A stretch of DNA of 34,842 nucleotides from Discostella pseudostelligera (GCA_036940085.1 JALLBK010000717.1:1-34842), one strand, 5' to 3'. Positions 1 through 9,931 are shown, counted from the stretch's first letter. Notes: generated from the letters alone by a model not told the origin. Made by a program: numbers and translations.

Positions 1-88
1 TCGGCTGCTTGAGCTTGCTTGCTTGCCGCGGGCTCTTCCATTCTTCGACCCAAGCGACGAAGAATAGCCGTCGCTCATAGGAACGACC

Positions 89-1241
89 ATGGTCATCCTC
101 TCCCGAATCATTTCCATTGTACTGGTCGCTCAATCCGCATGTGGATTTCCTAGCATTCGGCGTACATGGCCACGTCAGCTGTCCGCCGTCCATGCCGAGA
201 TTGAATCCTTGAATGACGGCGGCGCCGGGTCATGGCGATCCAAAGCGAAGGAGTTTCAGAACAGACCAAAAGAATTGGATATGGATGAGAAAAGTCACAA
301 AAGATTAAATATTGCATTTGTTGTGAGTTATATATTAGTTGAATACCATTCAATTTTTGCCAATACATCTCTCATCGACAACGATATCGTCAATCATCAC
401 TTCACATAATATCTGGGGTAGACGGGGAATGCGATGAAGCAACGGGAGATAAATATGATACTTTCAAAGAACTCTGCGACCTCAGCTAATGGTGAAAGTT
501 TAGTGAATTTAAGAATTCTTGATGTTGATTTACCAGAAATACAAGGTGATCATATGATTTTATCTCTCAGTTTGTGATGCAATGCGTTATCGAATTTACG
601 TCAATCATCTCACTGGCTTTTACACTGCAGAAATTAATACAGAAGCTGTTGCGAAGAATAAAGCAATACAGGGAGCGCAATTAGCGGGTGGGGCATGTGT
701 AGTAGAAGACACAAGTTTGGAGTTCCACGCTTTGGGTGGGATGCCAGGACCGTTCATAAAGTGGTTTCAAGACAAGTTGGGTTCTGATGTAAGATTTTTT
801 TACTGAACGCTGTGTGTTGTTTGATCACATTCACTACACTTCTATTCACGTCAACGATGATGGCATATATCGTAGGGTTTGTACAAAATTTTGATTGGAT
901 ATGAAGACAAAAGAGCAACAGCAGTGTGTACCTTGGCATTTTGCCCATATCCTCACGCGGATCCTGTAGTATTCACCGGCAGATGCACCGGCACAATCGT
1001 TGAGCCTGTGAAGGGAAGAGGATTTGGATGGGACTCTATATTTGTACCAGATGGCGAAGTGGAGCCATTTTCCTGCATGCCAACAGAAAAGAAATGTGAA
1101 TTAAGCCATCGCAGCAAGGCCGTCGTGCAGTGGGCGGATTGGTTGGGAAACAACATTGATGAACTGTGGGAACGACAATTTGGACGCCCGGCGATAGGGC
1201 ACAAAGGTTTAGATTTCAAACCATCCAGTTCTGAGCAATGA
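89..1241 (+). CDS. ITPA: Inosine triphosphate pyrophosphatase (ITPA/Ham1 family), plastid-type N-terminus
   Basis: Hydrolyses non-canonical purine NTPs (ITP, XTP, dITP) to monophosphates, keeping deaminated bases out of nucleic acids. Four exons read as 89-322, 422-545, 631-788 and 876-1241, giving 293 aa. Family signatures are clear: TGNAMK at the start of exon 2 (the usual VTGN-K motif split by intron 1), [40 protein letters not shown] and LSHRSKA. All introns are GT-AG; intron 2 has a weak donor (GTGATC). The protein is about 100 aa longer than animal ITPA (about 194 aa). The extra N-terminus starts with a hydrophobic signal-like segment (residues 4-18) ending in SACGFPS, which resembles the diatom plastid cleavage motif, so plastid import is inferred. 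The first ATG is used because it alone supplies this segment. Confidence 0.93.
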
Positions 1242-1369
1242 TTGGTATGCGTAACTATCTTTAGTATTATAATTGTTCATAATGCTCTACCTGACCGTCT
1301 ACCTACTACAACCTACAACAACGTTTTGATTACACATCTGAATCTGAAGATTATGCCATTGTCGGTCGA

Positions 1370-2143
1370 CTAAATTCCCCATGAACGGATGCGCTTGCCG
1401 CGACGGCAGCAAAAGAACTCTCCAAGCTCGTCATCCACTGGATCCACAAGGAAAAGTATTGACATCATACCCACAAAGATCGCGGCCAATGCCACGGTGA
1501 ACCATTCAAATTCGTAGCCTTTGTCCTGCAATACAGCGTAGACGATGGAACATGCACCGCCCGCCAAGGGAACTAAAGTGAGCACAATCTTGCAAAACAT
1601 TGGGTACTGGGATTGTTTGCATAAGAGATAGCTATGAAGTAACCCATACAACCCACTGAGCACAAAGTACATGTAGGAGCCAATGAGATGTATACGCGGC
1701 GCATCACCAGGACCATCCAGATCATAAAGCGCAACGAGAACGAAGCCGACGTAGGCGAAAATATTGGCGACAGCGGCGATGAAATTGATGATTCTCACGA
1801 ATATAGATTCACTTCTCTGACGTCGATGGTATACACTGATTTGAATGTTGCGCATGATAGTGACGACGAACATTAATGAAGCGCCAATCATTATCAACAC
1901 CAGCACTTCTATTTTGGGCTCGTAATCAGCAAGACATGTCGAAACGGACACATCTGTAATTTCCCTGTCAAGTCGATAGACTAGGAGGTACAGGGTGGCA
2001 ATCACCAAGGTGCAACCTAGAATAGGGAGAAGGAGTAAGATTACTCGGCTACATGCACCGCAGCGAGCTGATTGTTCTTGATCATATTGAGGTAGTAGCG
2101 GATCCGCTTTCCGCCTCGAGATCTTAACTTTGTCGGTGCCCAT
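1370..2143 (-). CDS. Six-TM protein of the Frag1/DRAM/Sfk1 (TMEM150) type
   Basis: Encodes 257 aa from the Met at 2143. Six hydrophobic helices lie at about residues 34-56, 79-98, 118-140, 151-174, 184-205 and 213-234, with a short basic N-terminus and a C-terminal cluster FCCRRGKRIR. The layout (first loop rich in Asp/Glu, helix 4 containing GLYGLLHSYLL, and an EW pair just before helix 6) fits the Frag1/DRAM/Sfk1 family. Animal members act in autophagy and plasma-membrane phosphoinositide organisation; nothing here shows the role in this organism. The frame stays open upstream to 2266, but that part is not hydrophobic and a CAG acceptor-like site precedes the chosen ATG, so a 5'-UTR intron is possible. 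The CysCys near the end could be palmitoylated (inference). Confidence 0.6.
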   Translation of the reverse strand: MGTDKVKISRRKADPLLPQYDQEQSARCGACSRVILLLLPILGCTLVIATLYLLVYRLDREITDVSVSTCLADYEPKIEVLVLIMIGASLMFVVTIMRNIQISVYHRRQRSESIFVRIINFIAAVANIFAYVGFVLVALYDLDGPGDAPRIHLIGSYMYFVLSGLYGLLHSYLLCKQSQYPMFCKIVLTLVPLAGGACSIVYAVLQDKGYEFEWFTVALAAIFVGMMSILFLVDPVDDELGEFFCCRRGKRIRSWGI

Positions 2144-2604
2144 CGTCCAGATATGTTGTTTGTACTGAACGCATATTATTAGGTAATGAGCAGACCTAGT
2201 AGTACCATCCAAGCCAGCAGCCGACGCTCGTAGCTCGTACTCCGCCGATGTCGGCCATGGGGCCACCGATTTCTGGAGTTGGAGATGGAGATATGATAAA
2301 AAAGACGCAAGCCCCTGCCGGATTTTTGGTGGTCGGCAGCAGAATTTTGGCTAAATACGAGATATTTAAATACTTGTTCCTCAGTACGTGGAATTTGTTT
2401 TTTTCTCAGAGAGCCAACACTCCCTCTCTTCGAACATAATATTTCGTGATAGAAAGTCTGGCCGCAGGCACAGAGGCTGTGGAAAGTGGAAAGCTTGCTT
2501 GGGAAAGCATGACAATGAATGGCGTCGTCAGCGGCAGGCAGAGCGGGCGTCCCATCGGTAGTGAACTGTGAACCCTTCTACTTCAAAATCATTTCGGCAA
2601 TAAC
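2144..2604. other. Divergent intergenic region, DRAM-like gene / SelT
   Basis: About 460 nt between two head-to-head genes. It must hold both promoters and 5' UTRs. I see no recognisable E2F or CACGTG site and no convincing additional gene; short reading frames here show no family features. Confidence 0.5.
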
Positions 2605-3428
2605 ATGATGAGGAAGATCTCGTCTAGGTACATCGTGGTTGGTTCTATGCCATTAATGATTCTGGCTTCTTCACTGTTCATGAGTCTCATTTCTCAAGCT
2701 TCCGCAGTAAGTACCGTCGACGGCGGAATGTCCATCTTGTGTTCGTTCGCATTGTCGGCGACAACCGGGCAGGCGATACTGTGAATGCTGTACTTTTGCT
2801 CACTCTCTCGTTTTTGACCTTTGGTGTGTTCCGTCAACAGAATGAAGAAATGGAAACCAACAATCCCCACAAAGTGTTTGTTCAATTTTGCACATCCTGA
2901 GGCATGAAGGCCAATTTCCTCCGTCTTCGTGAATTTCTCGTGAAAGAATATCCAGGACAGTGGAATAGCATCGAGGGAGGACTATACCCAGCACCAGAGT
3001 GGACGAAATATGTATCATCGTTACTATCTGCGGTGCAAATGTTCACAATGATAGTTGCGCTCGTGGGGGATTCTGCTTGGACGTACGTGCCTGGCTTTCG
3101 CACACCCCCGGAGTTTTATTACAAGATGAAGGAGAATGCAGCGTTGACGTTCATTACTATATTTTTGATAGTACCGTCATACGTTCAATCATTTGCTGCA
3201 ACGGCGGCCTTTGAAATATATGTCGATGATAAATTGGTAAGTCTCTGCACGATATTATTTATTCTTTTGTCTTTTGCAACGTTAGCCGAAGCAAACTTTC
3301 TTACAAACGCTGATACTATTTCTTCATCTCAAAAGATCTTTTCGAAATTAGAAACGGGGAGAATGCCCCATTTTTCCGATATCGTACGAGCGTTAGAAAG
3401 TATCGGAATGAAGAGGGGGGCATACTAG
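2605..3428 (+). CDS. SELENOT: Selenoprotein T (SelT), UGA-encoded selenocysteine in a CxxU motif
   Basis: Thioredoxin-like Rdx-family oxidoreductase of the ER membrane. Exons read as 2605-2706, 2841-3236 and 3336-3428, giving 196 aa, the usual SelT length (about 195). The redox motif is Cys51-Thr-Ser-Sec54, with Sec encoded by TGA at 2898-2900; the frame continues directly into GMKANFLRLREF. Family matches include YPAPEW after the redox helix, a hydrophobic helix at about residues 87-110, AFEIYVDDKL near the end of exon 2, and the C-terminal FSKLETGRMP (human WSKLESGHLP). Exon 1 encodes a signal-anchor-like hydrophobic segment. Splice sites are GTAAGT/CAG and GTAAGT/AAG. Intron 2 is 99 nt, a multiple of three, and has no in-frame stop, so retention would add 33 residues rather than truncate. 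A standard-code annotation would start downstream of the UGA and lose the active site. SECIS-like hairpins follow in the 3' UTR. Confidence 0.93.
2898..2900 (+). other. Selenocysteine UGA codon of SelT
   Basis: The TGA sits exactly where CxxU is expected (TGC ACA TCC TGA). Both sides are in one frame with SelT-like residues, and the SelT fold requires the upstream segment KVFVQF plus Cys. Recoding rather than a stop is the simplest reading. Confidence 0.92.
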
Positions 3429-3507
3429 AAGTGAAGAAATTGCAATCAATCGTTCGGTGGTGATCGGGATACTATACTCAACAATCATACCTGGATGGCT
3501 GATTTTT

Positions 3508-3582
3508 TCAATGACGCTGTGAATGACGAGATGTGTTCAAATTTTCTTTGTCCATCTTTGAAAGTGACAGTGATGTCATTGA
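3508..3582 (+). promoter_or_regulatory. SECIS element, copy 1 (AA type)
   Basis: This hairpin lies 80 nt after the SelT stop. Helix I is a perfect 8-bp pair, TCAATGAC (3508-3515) with GTCATTGA (3575-3582), extended by CTGT/ACAG. The SECIS core is ATGA at 3523-3526 opposite TGA at 3559-3561. Helix II is GAGATG (3528-3533) with CATCTT (3553-3558). An unpaired AAA at 3539-3541 lies 12 nt after ATGA, the spacing expected for the conserved apical adenosines. All required parts are present in order. Known role: binds SBP2 and directs Sec insertion at the upstream UGA. Confidence 0.82.
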
Positions 3583-3614
3583 ATGCTAGGTATCATGTGT
3601 TGTGACGTCAAGGA

Positions 3615-3682
3615 ATAATTGCTGTGAATGACGAGACGGGTGTGACCGGCGACGGCACCCCATCTTTGAAACAATTGATATT
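3615..3682 (+). promoter_or_regulatory. SECIS-like element, copy 2 (CC-type apical loop)
   Basis: This second hairpin shares its core with copy 1: both contain GCTGTGAATGACGAGA on the 5' side and CATCTTTGAAA on the 3' side. Helix I pairs AATTG (3617-3621) with CAATT (3672-3676). ATGA is at 3628-3631 opposite TGA at 3667-3669. Helix II pairs GAG (from 3633) with the ATCTT side and GGGTG (3638-3642) with CACCC (3656-3660), with a small internal mismatch. The 13-nt apical loop has CC (3646-3647) and no AA. CC in place of AA is known in SelM and SelO SECIS elements. It may be a working second SECIS or a decaying duplicate. Confidence 0.55.
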
Positions 3683-3870
3683 ATCCTTGACAAACGATAC
3701 ATAGTATTACCCATGGAAGATATGCAATGACTGATGAGCTGTAGGCAGTAGAAACTTTGAATCGACTGTGGGTCAACCTGTACAACGATTCTTCAAAGCC
3801 ATCGATATACGACTACGCAAAAAGAGTAAATGTAGAATGTACAAATCATCCACCAAACTAAGATATTACT

Positions 3871-3894
3871 TTTTAGTTTTAGTTTTAGTTTTAG
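3871..3894. repeat. (TTTTAG)4 microsatellite
   Basis: Four exact tandem copies of the hexamer TTTTAG in the gap between SelT and the twin-CX9C gene. It is not a telomere array; it may be a simple-sequence tract in the SelT 3' flank. Confidence 0.9.
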
Positions 3895-4027
3895 AATGAT
3901 GTCGCCTCTGTCAAACACACCTGTTTCGACTACTCCTAATCACCATGCGATGCAAGCCGTGACCGCGACCATGCCATAAAGATGCCATGAACCACATGAA
4001 GGTCCAACGTAGGTAGCTTCGTCCTTA

Positions 4028-4106
4028 CACGTGGCATCATCTTTTCATCGTCGTTCTTCCACGTGGCACACTGCAAGTCCACCCACATATCTTCTCTTCC
4101 CGCCAT
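4028..4106. promoter_or_regulatory. Tandem CACGTGGCA sites plus E2F-like site
   Basis: CACGTGGCA occurs at 4028-4036 and again at 4060-4068, followed by TTCCCGCCAT at 4097-4106, which is close to the E2F consensus TTCCCGCCAA. They lie 190-270 nt upstream of the ATG at 4299. The same two motifs recur in other promoters of this window. Binding by bHLH or bZIP and E2F factors is inferred from motif identity only. Confidence 0.55.
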
Positions 4107-4298
4107 TTCCATAGCCAAAGCGTCCGTCCGGCAACCGGCCAGAAGCCGGCACTCGGCCTGCACCATGGCCATTCCGCCGCCATCACTACCTAGAACAATA
4201 TCACCCCTTAGCCTCAACCGTACCTACACCCTCACCCTTACCCACTCACGTCGTTGACTCATCATCCTACCACCGAGAGCAAAAAGTTAGATTGAATT

Positions 4299-4777
4299 AT
4301 GGGTTCTTCAAGCAGTAAACCGATATGTATCGACTGCGATAGAAAAACACAGCAGAAAGAGCTCCCGCTCGATAATTCAAGTTCTGCGTCAAAGGGCATG
4401 CCCTGCGAGGTGTTTTACGCAAAAGTGGGTGAGTTGAGACATCGAACCAGAATTGTTACGATGTTGATCGTTACTTTATGGCGATATTCAATTTTGATCA
4501 TGATGATTCTTTTGCGTCAATTGTTCATGTTGATAAGCGCGTAATATATCTCATCTAACAATCCTATCTCACCCGGTATTCTTTCCTCTTTCCACAGCTG
4601 AATGTATGGAAAAGCATCTTGGTCAAGGTATATATGCACATATGATAATGACTATTTGGATTCATTCGCTCGGCTAACGCTACTAGTAATTGACAATTGC
4701 TATTTATAGTTGCTCCATGCGCACTCGAGTGGGACGAATTCAAAGAGTGTCATGCAAACAAGCAGCCACGGCGATAA
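4299..4777 (+). CDS. Small twin-CX9C (CHCH) protein, probably mitochondrial intermembrane space
   Basis: Exons read as 4299-4428, 4598-4627 and 4710-4777, giving 75 aa. The spliced C-terminus holds two perfect CX9C motifs: CEVFYAKVAEC, which spans the exon 1/2 junction, and CALEWDEFKEC in exon 3. This is the coiled-coil-helix-coiled-coil-helix fold that Mia40 oxidises in the intermembrane space. The middle exon is only 30 nt, so the motif is invisible without splicing. The N-terminus MGSSSSK fits an N-myristoylation signal and is followed by a CxxC (CIDC). N-myristoyl plus C-terminal CHCH recalls MIC19/CHCHD3 and NDUFB7, but the protein is too short and divergent for me to choose. All junctions are phase 1 with GT-AG borders. 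Confidence 0.82.
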
Positions 4778-4846
4778 TGGATGAATGGTTCGAATTTCAT
4801 TTTGAACAAAGATGGACGCGGGTGGTATGTCTGAAGATTCCCAAAA

Positions 4847-6188
4847 TTAGACAGCCGTGAAGACATTCTTATCCGAAGCCAAAGAAAAGTTACCGGCTTG
4901 TTTGATGGATTTGGCTCCCGCACTTCCGCACAACAGCTTTGTGGCCTCGGACTTCTTAATTCTGTGCGTACCCTTATTCTTCTTCCATGTCTTCAACTGA
5001 GTTAAATACTTTGGATTGAACGAAAAGAGGGCGGCATCATTCCATTCGACGAGTGGGCGAAGGTCTTTCCCTTCAAAAATTCGCAGAGAATCTTCGAGAA
5101 GCAATGATGCCGGTCGGCGTAGGTCGAATGCCTGCTCGATTGTCTGGAATAGTTGTTGTAGTAGTTGAACAATTCATGTCAGCGGCAATGAAAGGAGAGA
5201 CGGGAAGATAATCGTTGCAGGCGCTATCTCTTACCGGCCTCCATCTTCTCGTGCGAAAATTGACCAACCAGTTAACAATCTTTTCGGTTGTGATGATGAA
5301 CAACGATTCCCCACTGTCGAGCCTTGTGGCATCTTTGCTGGACAGAGGAACCGATTGATTATTAATCATGAAGTTGGCGAGGTATTCGAACATGTCGTCG
5401 TCAGGGAAGGGGTTTTGCCAGTTGTTCACAATCCAGACCGTCATATGATTCTGAAACTTCGCAGTCCGCGCTTTCATGTCACCGGCGATCGCTTTTGAGC
5501 TCAAATCAGCGCTCTTGGTAGGTGAAGGTAGAATCGGCTTGCTTGGGTAACTGGAGACCAAGTCGACAAGCGCTTGCACTTGGCACGAAGCATCGTTCAC
5601 AGCAATGAGACTTCTCTCAGGATCGCCGCTCGCTCGAGCGATGTTCAATTGAAATGCCCGCTGCACCCGATTATAGGAAGGAAGGCACCACTCAATGTTG
5701 GACAATTCAACCAAACGTTCCAATTCTCTAACCAGTATATACAGACGAGCCGAGTTTGATTGACCGACGGGTAGCGTCCATCTGTTAAAGGTGTAGTCAG
5801 ATGACCGAATGTCGACGGATTCCAATACTCTCGTCAAACTATCTACCTCAACATCCCATTCGATACTATCGTCGGTGCCATCTCGTTTTCGCTTTTGGCC
5901 GGCGTGCACCTCCATGCCTTGCTGCGGAACGTCAGTCACGAAGCTCTGAATCAACACTCGCCCGCATTGAAATTGGGTGCCCGGCGAATTTAAAGTCATC
6001 GACGCAATCTTTTGAATCATCTCGAGTGGTGTCAAGCCGAACCATGTAGTGGCATGAGAGCTAGCGAGACTATCCGTTGAGGGAGGCAATTCATCCGACG
6101 GTAGGGGGTAAACGATTTTTCTCGGCTTGAAGGACGACGAATAGCCGGAAGCGGAGGTGATTTTTCCCGAATTCATTGTTGTTGTCAT
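4847..6188 (-). CDS. Atypical TALE-class homeodomain protein
   Basis: Two exons on the minus strand, 6188-5235 and 5143-4847, give 416 aa; the 91-nt intron has a GTAAGA donor. The homeodomain lies at about residues 240-318: helix 1 is followed by NPFPDDDMFEYLANF (TALE NP(Y/F)P plus helix 2), and helix 3 is KIVNWLVNFRTRRWRP, keeping the W48, N51 and R53 positions. The usual short turn between helices 2 and 3 is replaced by about 25 extra residues including SSKDATRLDSGES. The intron falls exactly at the end of helix 3. A probable nuclear signal, QKRKRDG, lies near residue 100. A DNA-binding transcription factor is inferred; targets are unknown. This is the first of two TALE-type genes in the window. 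Confidence 0.8.
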
Positions 6189-6659
6189 TGGGTTGATGAA
6201 GAAGCACTGGGCTTGACTTGGAAGTAGTCCGATCCTCGGTTTCTGGAATGACGATGCAGTGTCTTCTCGGATAACCGCGGTGTGAATGTTGTGCTGGAAT
6301 GTATGTGGCTTGTTTTAGTCGTGCCCGCGCGCTCGATCGCGTGACCCGTTATTATGTTTTCAGACGCAAAGAGAGGCAAGACCAGGATTGAAGGCTCATA
6401 TCATGTTGGTGAACACTCGACGCCGAAGGCTTAGCTGAAGTCATGCTGAAGGCTGAGGCTTAGCTGGAGAGTTTCATGGTGAAGGCTGAACAAGTATCTG
6501 CCGAATCGAATATCGTTTGGAGGCACGAGACTTGCATACCGCCACTTCGCTGAAGTGAAAATTTGTCTCGAGGGTTCCTTCTTATTTTGCGCGAGCAGCT
6601 GTGTTGCATAGAGCGATAAATTAATGATTGCGTCGGTTGTGTTCGTACCTCCTGCATTC
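6189..6659. other. Intergenic region between homeobox gene and ABC1K
   Basis: It holds the promoter of the homeobox gene and the 3' flank of the ABC1K gene. Around 6426-6490 there are imperfect short repeats of GAAGGCTTAGCTG / CTGAAGGCTGA. Reading frames here are short, compositionally poor and show no family features, so I call no gene. Confidence 0.45.
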
Positions 6660-9488
6660 TTAGCTTGCACTGGCGATGCCCAGAACACTTCGTATAGCAC
6701 GCGAGCTCCTGATTTCCATCACTTCCACAGCAACCATTTGAATTACACTCCTCAATTCAGCCACTACCGGAGAAACAAATTCCCGTTTCTCCTCGTCATT
6801 CATGATGAGTAAGATAGCTTGTGCGAATTCTCTTGCCAATTCAATTCGCTCCTGGCGATGTTCGTCACTACTGTTAGTCTCGCCAATCACAAGTGCCGAC
6901 TGAAGCACATCTACAACTGCCTTAATCTCTTCAATTCGCTTTGTATTGATTGGTCCATTACCACCCGGTAAAGGTCTGATGAGACCCCTCGACAAGAGAA
7001 GCAAATTGCTCTCACCCATGCTCGCCATTCCATCAATCGCCTCAGCTAACTCATGAACAAGAGGTTCTTTCAAAAACAAGCCTGCCTTGCTCATCATGAA
7101 TTTCAAGAAGAGATCGATTGTTTTCCGTGACACGCTGACTTTGTCCTCACTATTACCCTTCGAAGGATCATAAGATCGACTGGCCTTTTCCGCAAGAACC
7201 AGGAGATCTCGAAGACGACCCCATTCCACTTCTCTCTTCTCACCATTTACTGTGAGAATTCGCACCAGGAGTTCATCCAATGCTTTGGGTATATCTGCTG
7301 ATCCTTCGGGTGACAGCAATAGCTTCAACACGTATGGATATGCGCCTCTAATCAACCGGAAATTGGGATCGACATCAAAGGCAAATCCCTCCAACATTGT
7401 GAGACTGCGGATAATTATGGTGATTGATGGTGGGATTTTGAATTTGAGCACCTTATCACGGGAGATCAGATCTAATTCCAATTGGAGTTTGGAGAAGCTA
7501 AGGTCACTCGCTTTATTTGTTCCACCCGTTGCATCTTTCAGCGCTTGTCTCAAACGTGGAACCAGAATATCCACTTGAGTTGTATCCTCGAGAAATCCAA
7601 GCTGATGAGCACAGCAAGTAAATTAACCAGTGAGATACACACGAAGCAGGCAAAATGTTATGCATGATTATTACTGTACCTTTAACAGATTTTCGGTTGC
7701 TAGGGAAAGGTCTTTGATCTTTAGACCCAAGACGAGTCCAATCAATCCGTAGCGATCTCGTTCTGGGATGTCAGACTATTAAAGTATCGGGTTAGGCACG
7801 CTTCCAACCAAGGCATGAGCACATCACTCTTCGGAACGAAATACTTACCATCATCCCAAAGTCTATCACTGCAAGGTGTCCTTTCGGAGTCCTCAAGAGA
7901 TTACCTCGATGTGGATCTGAGTGGAACAACCTTTTCATGGATGTGTGAAAAAGCTACAGAGTGAGCGCATCTAATGAGCAGGTATTACAATTTGAATATC
8001 GAGCAAGCCACGTACCCAGACCTCAGTAGTTGATCTGTGCTACATCGCAGGCCGATCCGCACCATATCGATACCATCGGGACCCATCCAAGGACCTTTTG
8101 TGCCCTCAGCCCACTCCATAACAAGAACTTTCTTCCTAGTAAGTTGAGTGCACGCGGATGGAACAACAACATCATCCCACTGACCGTATAAACCTCGAAA
8201 TCTCTCGCAATTCTTGGCTTCACGAACATAATCGAGTTCTCCAAACAACTGCATTCCAAAAGTATCTGCAATGGCAACAATATCACCACCACGAAATTTA
8301 TTCAGCCACATGGCTGTGCGTCGAATTAAATACATGTCCAGAGCTGCTGATGCAGCAACGTCTATCAAAGAAGAAAATTAGGGAGTTGTCTATTGTTCTG
8401 AAACAATATGCAGCAATGTCATCTTACCTGGTCGTTGGATTTTTATGGCCACGATCTTACCACCCCATCTGGCTGCCTCCACCTTTCCGATTGCGGCTTC
8501 AAGCACTGGTCCCCGACGAATTCGTGCTTTGTACTACGCGGCAATTGAATACGCGATGTAAGTCAAATGTAGCACGCAAATTATTATAACAAATCATTCA
8601 ATAACACATACCACCTGACCAATTGAAGCAGATGCTACCGAACGGTAGTCATTGTCAAATTCAAACATGCTCAGCACAGGATCATTCTCCACTAGTTGAC
8701 TCAAACGAGTCCTTCTACCTGGTTTTGGCTTGGATGCTCTGGAGGGGTGCACTCGTTTGACATTCTTTATTCTCGGCAAAAGATCGGATAGCTCGTCCCT
8801 CATAATGTTCATAGCGTCTATGTCCGGAAAGGAACCAACCTCGTCGACCAATTTCCCCAATTCCTCAGCCCAGATCTTACTCTTTAATAAATCAGGACGA
8901 AGAGAAAGTGCTTGGCCACTCTTGATGAGGGCTACACTTTTTGATCTGACAAGGTGCATCCGCAACTCTTCACCTCGCTTTCGTTGCACGGTATCATTTT
9001 CATCGATCTTTAGAATACGATCTGATACAAGCCCAAAGTACCAACCTTTGAAGTAGAAAAGAAATGCGAGCGAGATCGAAATTAGTAGGAGAGTCTATGA
9101 AAATTCAATTGATGCAGATGAATGATCAATATATTGTTATCTTACCGAGCAAAGGCAATCCGAGCATATTTAATCTAAGCCCAATCTCCCATGGTCGTCG
9201 GTCATAAAAATTGATAATGGAATTAGCATCGTAGCCGACATTGTGAAAAGAAGAATGCATGTTATCTTGTACAGCGATTCCATTCACTTCATGCAGCCTT
9301 GTTTCAGATGACCTGAATCGTCGAGTAGACCGATGCATTGGCATTGACGATGGCATGACATAGGCGTCGGTACCGATGGACTGCCTACCATAGTGATGAT
9401 GTTGTGTCGTCAATACGAGCACAGAACTGAGCAGCATGCCGCATCTACTCCTCTTCCTGTTGTTTGCCATTCTGGCAAGATGCATCAA
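6660..9488 (-). CDS. ABC1K/UbiB-family atypical protein kinase
   Basis: Seven exons on the minus strand: 9488-9146, 9045-8612, 8533-8428, 8361-8016, 7930-7849, 7775-7680 and 7601-6660. They give 782 aa, and every junction keeps frame. Diagnostic ABC1 motifs appear in order: KxGQ as KSGQ (156-159) with LSLRPDLL, the Ala-rich loop ASASIGQV (252-259) where kinases have the Gly loop, VAIKIQRP with the catalytic Lys (about 290), LDYVREAKN, the catalytic loop HSDPHRGNLL (413-422) and the metal-binding DFG (433-435). Known relatives act on quinone lipids in mitochondria or plastids (COQ8, plastoglobule ABC1Ks). The long N-terminus has a hydrophobic stretch (about residues 18-27) that could be organelle targeting, but its cleavage site is not typical. 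The first intron hides a frame change: only the acceptor at 9046 restores the motif-bearing frame. Confidence 0.92.
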
Positions 9489-9931
9489 CCGAAACGACTG
9501 GCCCCTCTGAAATAATAATTGCCTTTGCTCTGGCGATCTCGTTCAAAAATAATGAATGCAACGACGCCAATGCCTTCATGCCGATACTTTCACTTTATGG
9601 AACACATCATCGCCATTGCCATTCGACATCCTCAAAAACAGCTGTGACGGCGCGGCAGCGACGGCAGACGGACGGGCAGCAGCCGATGATCTCCTTCAAC
9701 AAGAGCAATCTACGTGGACTATTCAATTCCGACGTAGGATGTCCTTGCTTCCCGCCACAAAACCAAGCACAGTGCGCGTGAAAAAGAGTCCGATGGTCAC
9801 GTCTTAGTTGGAGAGCAGTGGCGTGTGCCTATCGTACCACACCTAACACCAAACCCAAACACCTAACACCCGAGGGACGAAGCGAAGCCATTGCCAAAAC
9901 AATACCAAACCACCCTGGCTTCCTTGCAACA
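9489..9931. other. Divergent intergenic region, ABC1K / TRIC-like
   Basis: About 440 nt of shared promoter space. It has C/A-rich short repeats (CCTAACACC, AAACCC-type) near 9840-9870, just upstream of the TRIC-like ATG. I see no E2F or CACGTG motif and no supported gene. Confidence 0.4.

Noticed and set aside
3936..4217. 93-codon minus-strand frame upstream of the twin-CX9C gene
   Set aside because: It overlaps the CACGTGGCA and E2F-like sites, has no domain features, and lies antisense to a promoter.
4786..4796. GGTTCGAATT resembling a tRNA T-loop
   Set aside because: No acceptor, D or anticodon arms can be drawn around it.
9096..9145. 50-nt first intron of the ABC1K gene ending at TAG
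   Set aside because: It shifts the frame and hits a stop; the acceptor at 9046 restores the conserved frame.
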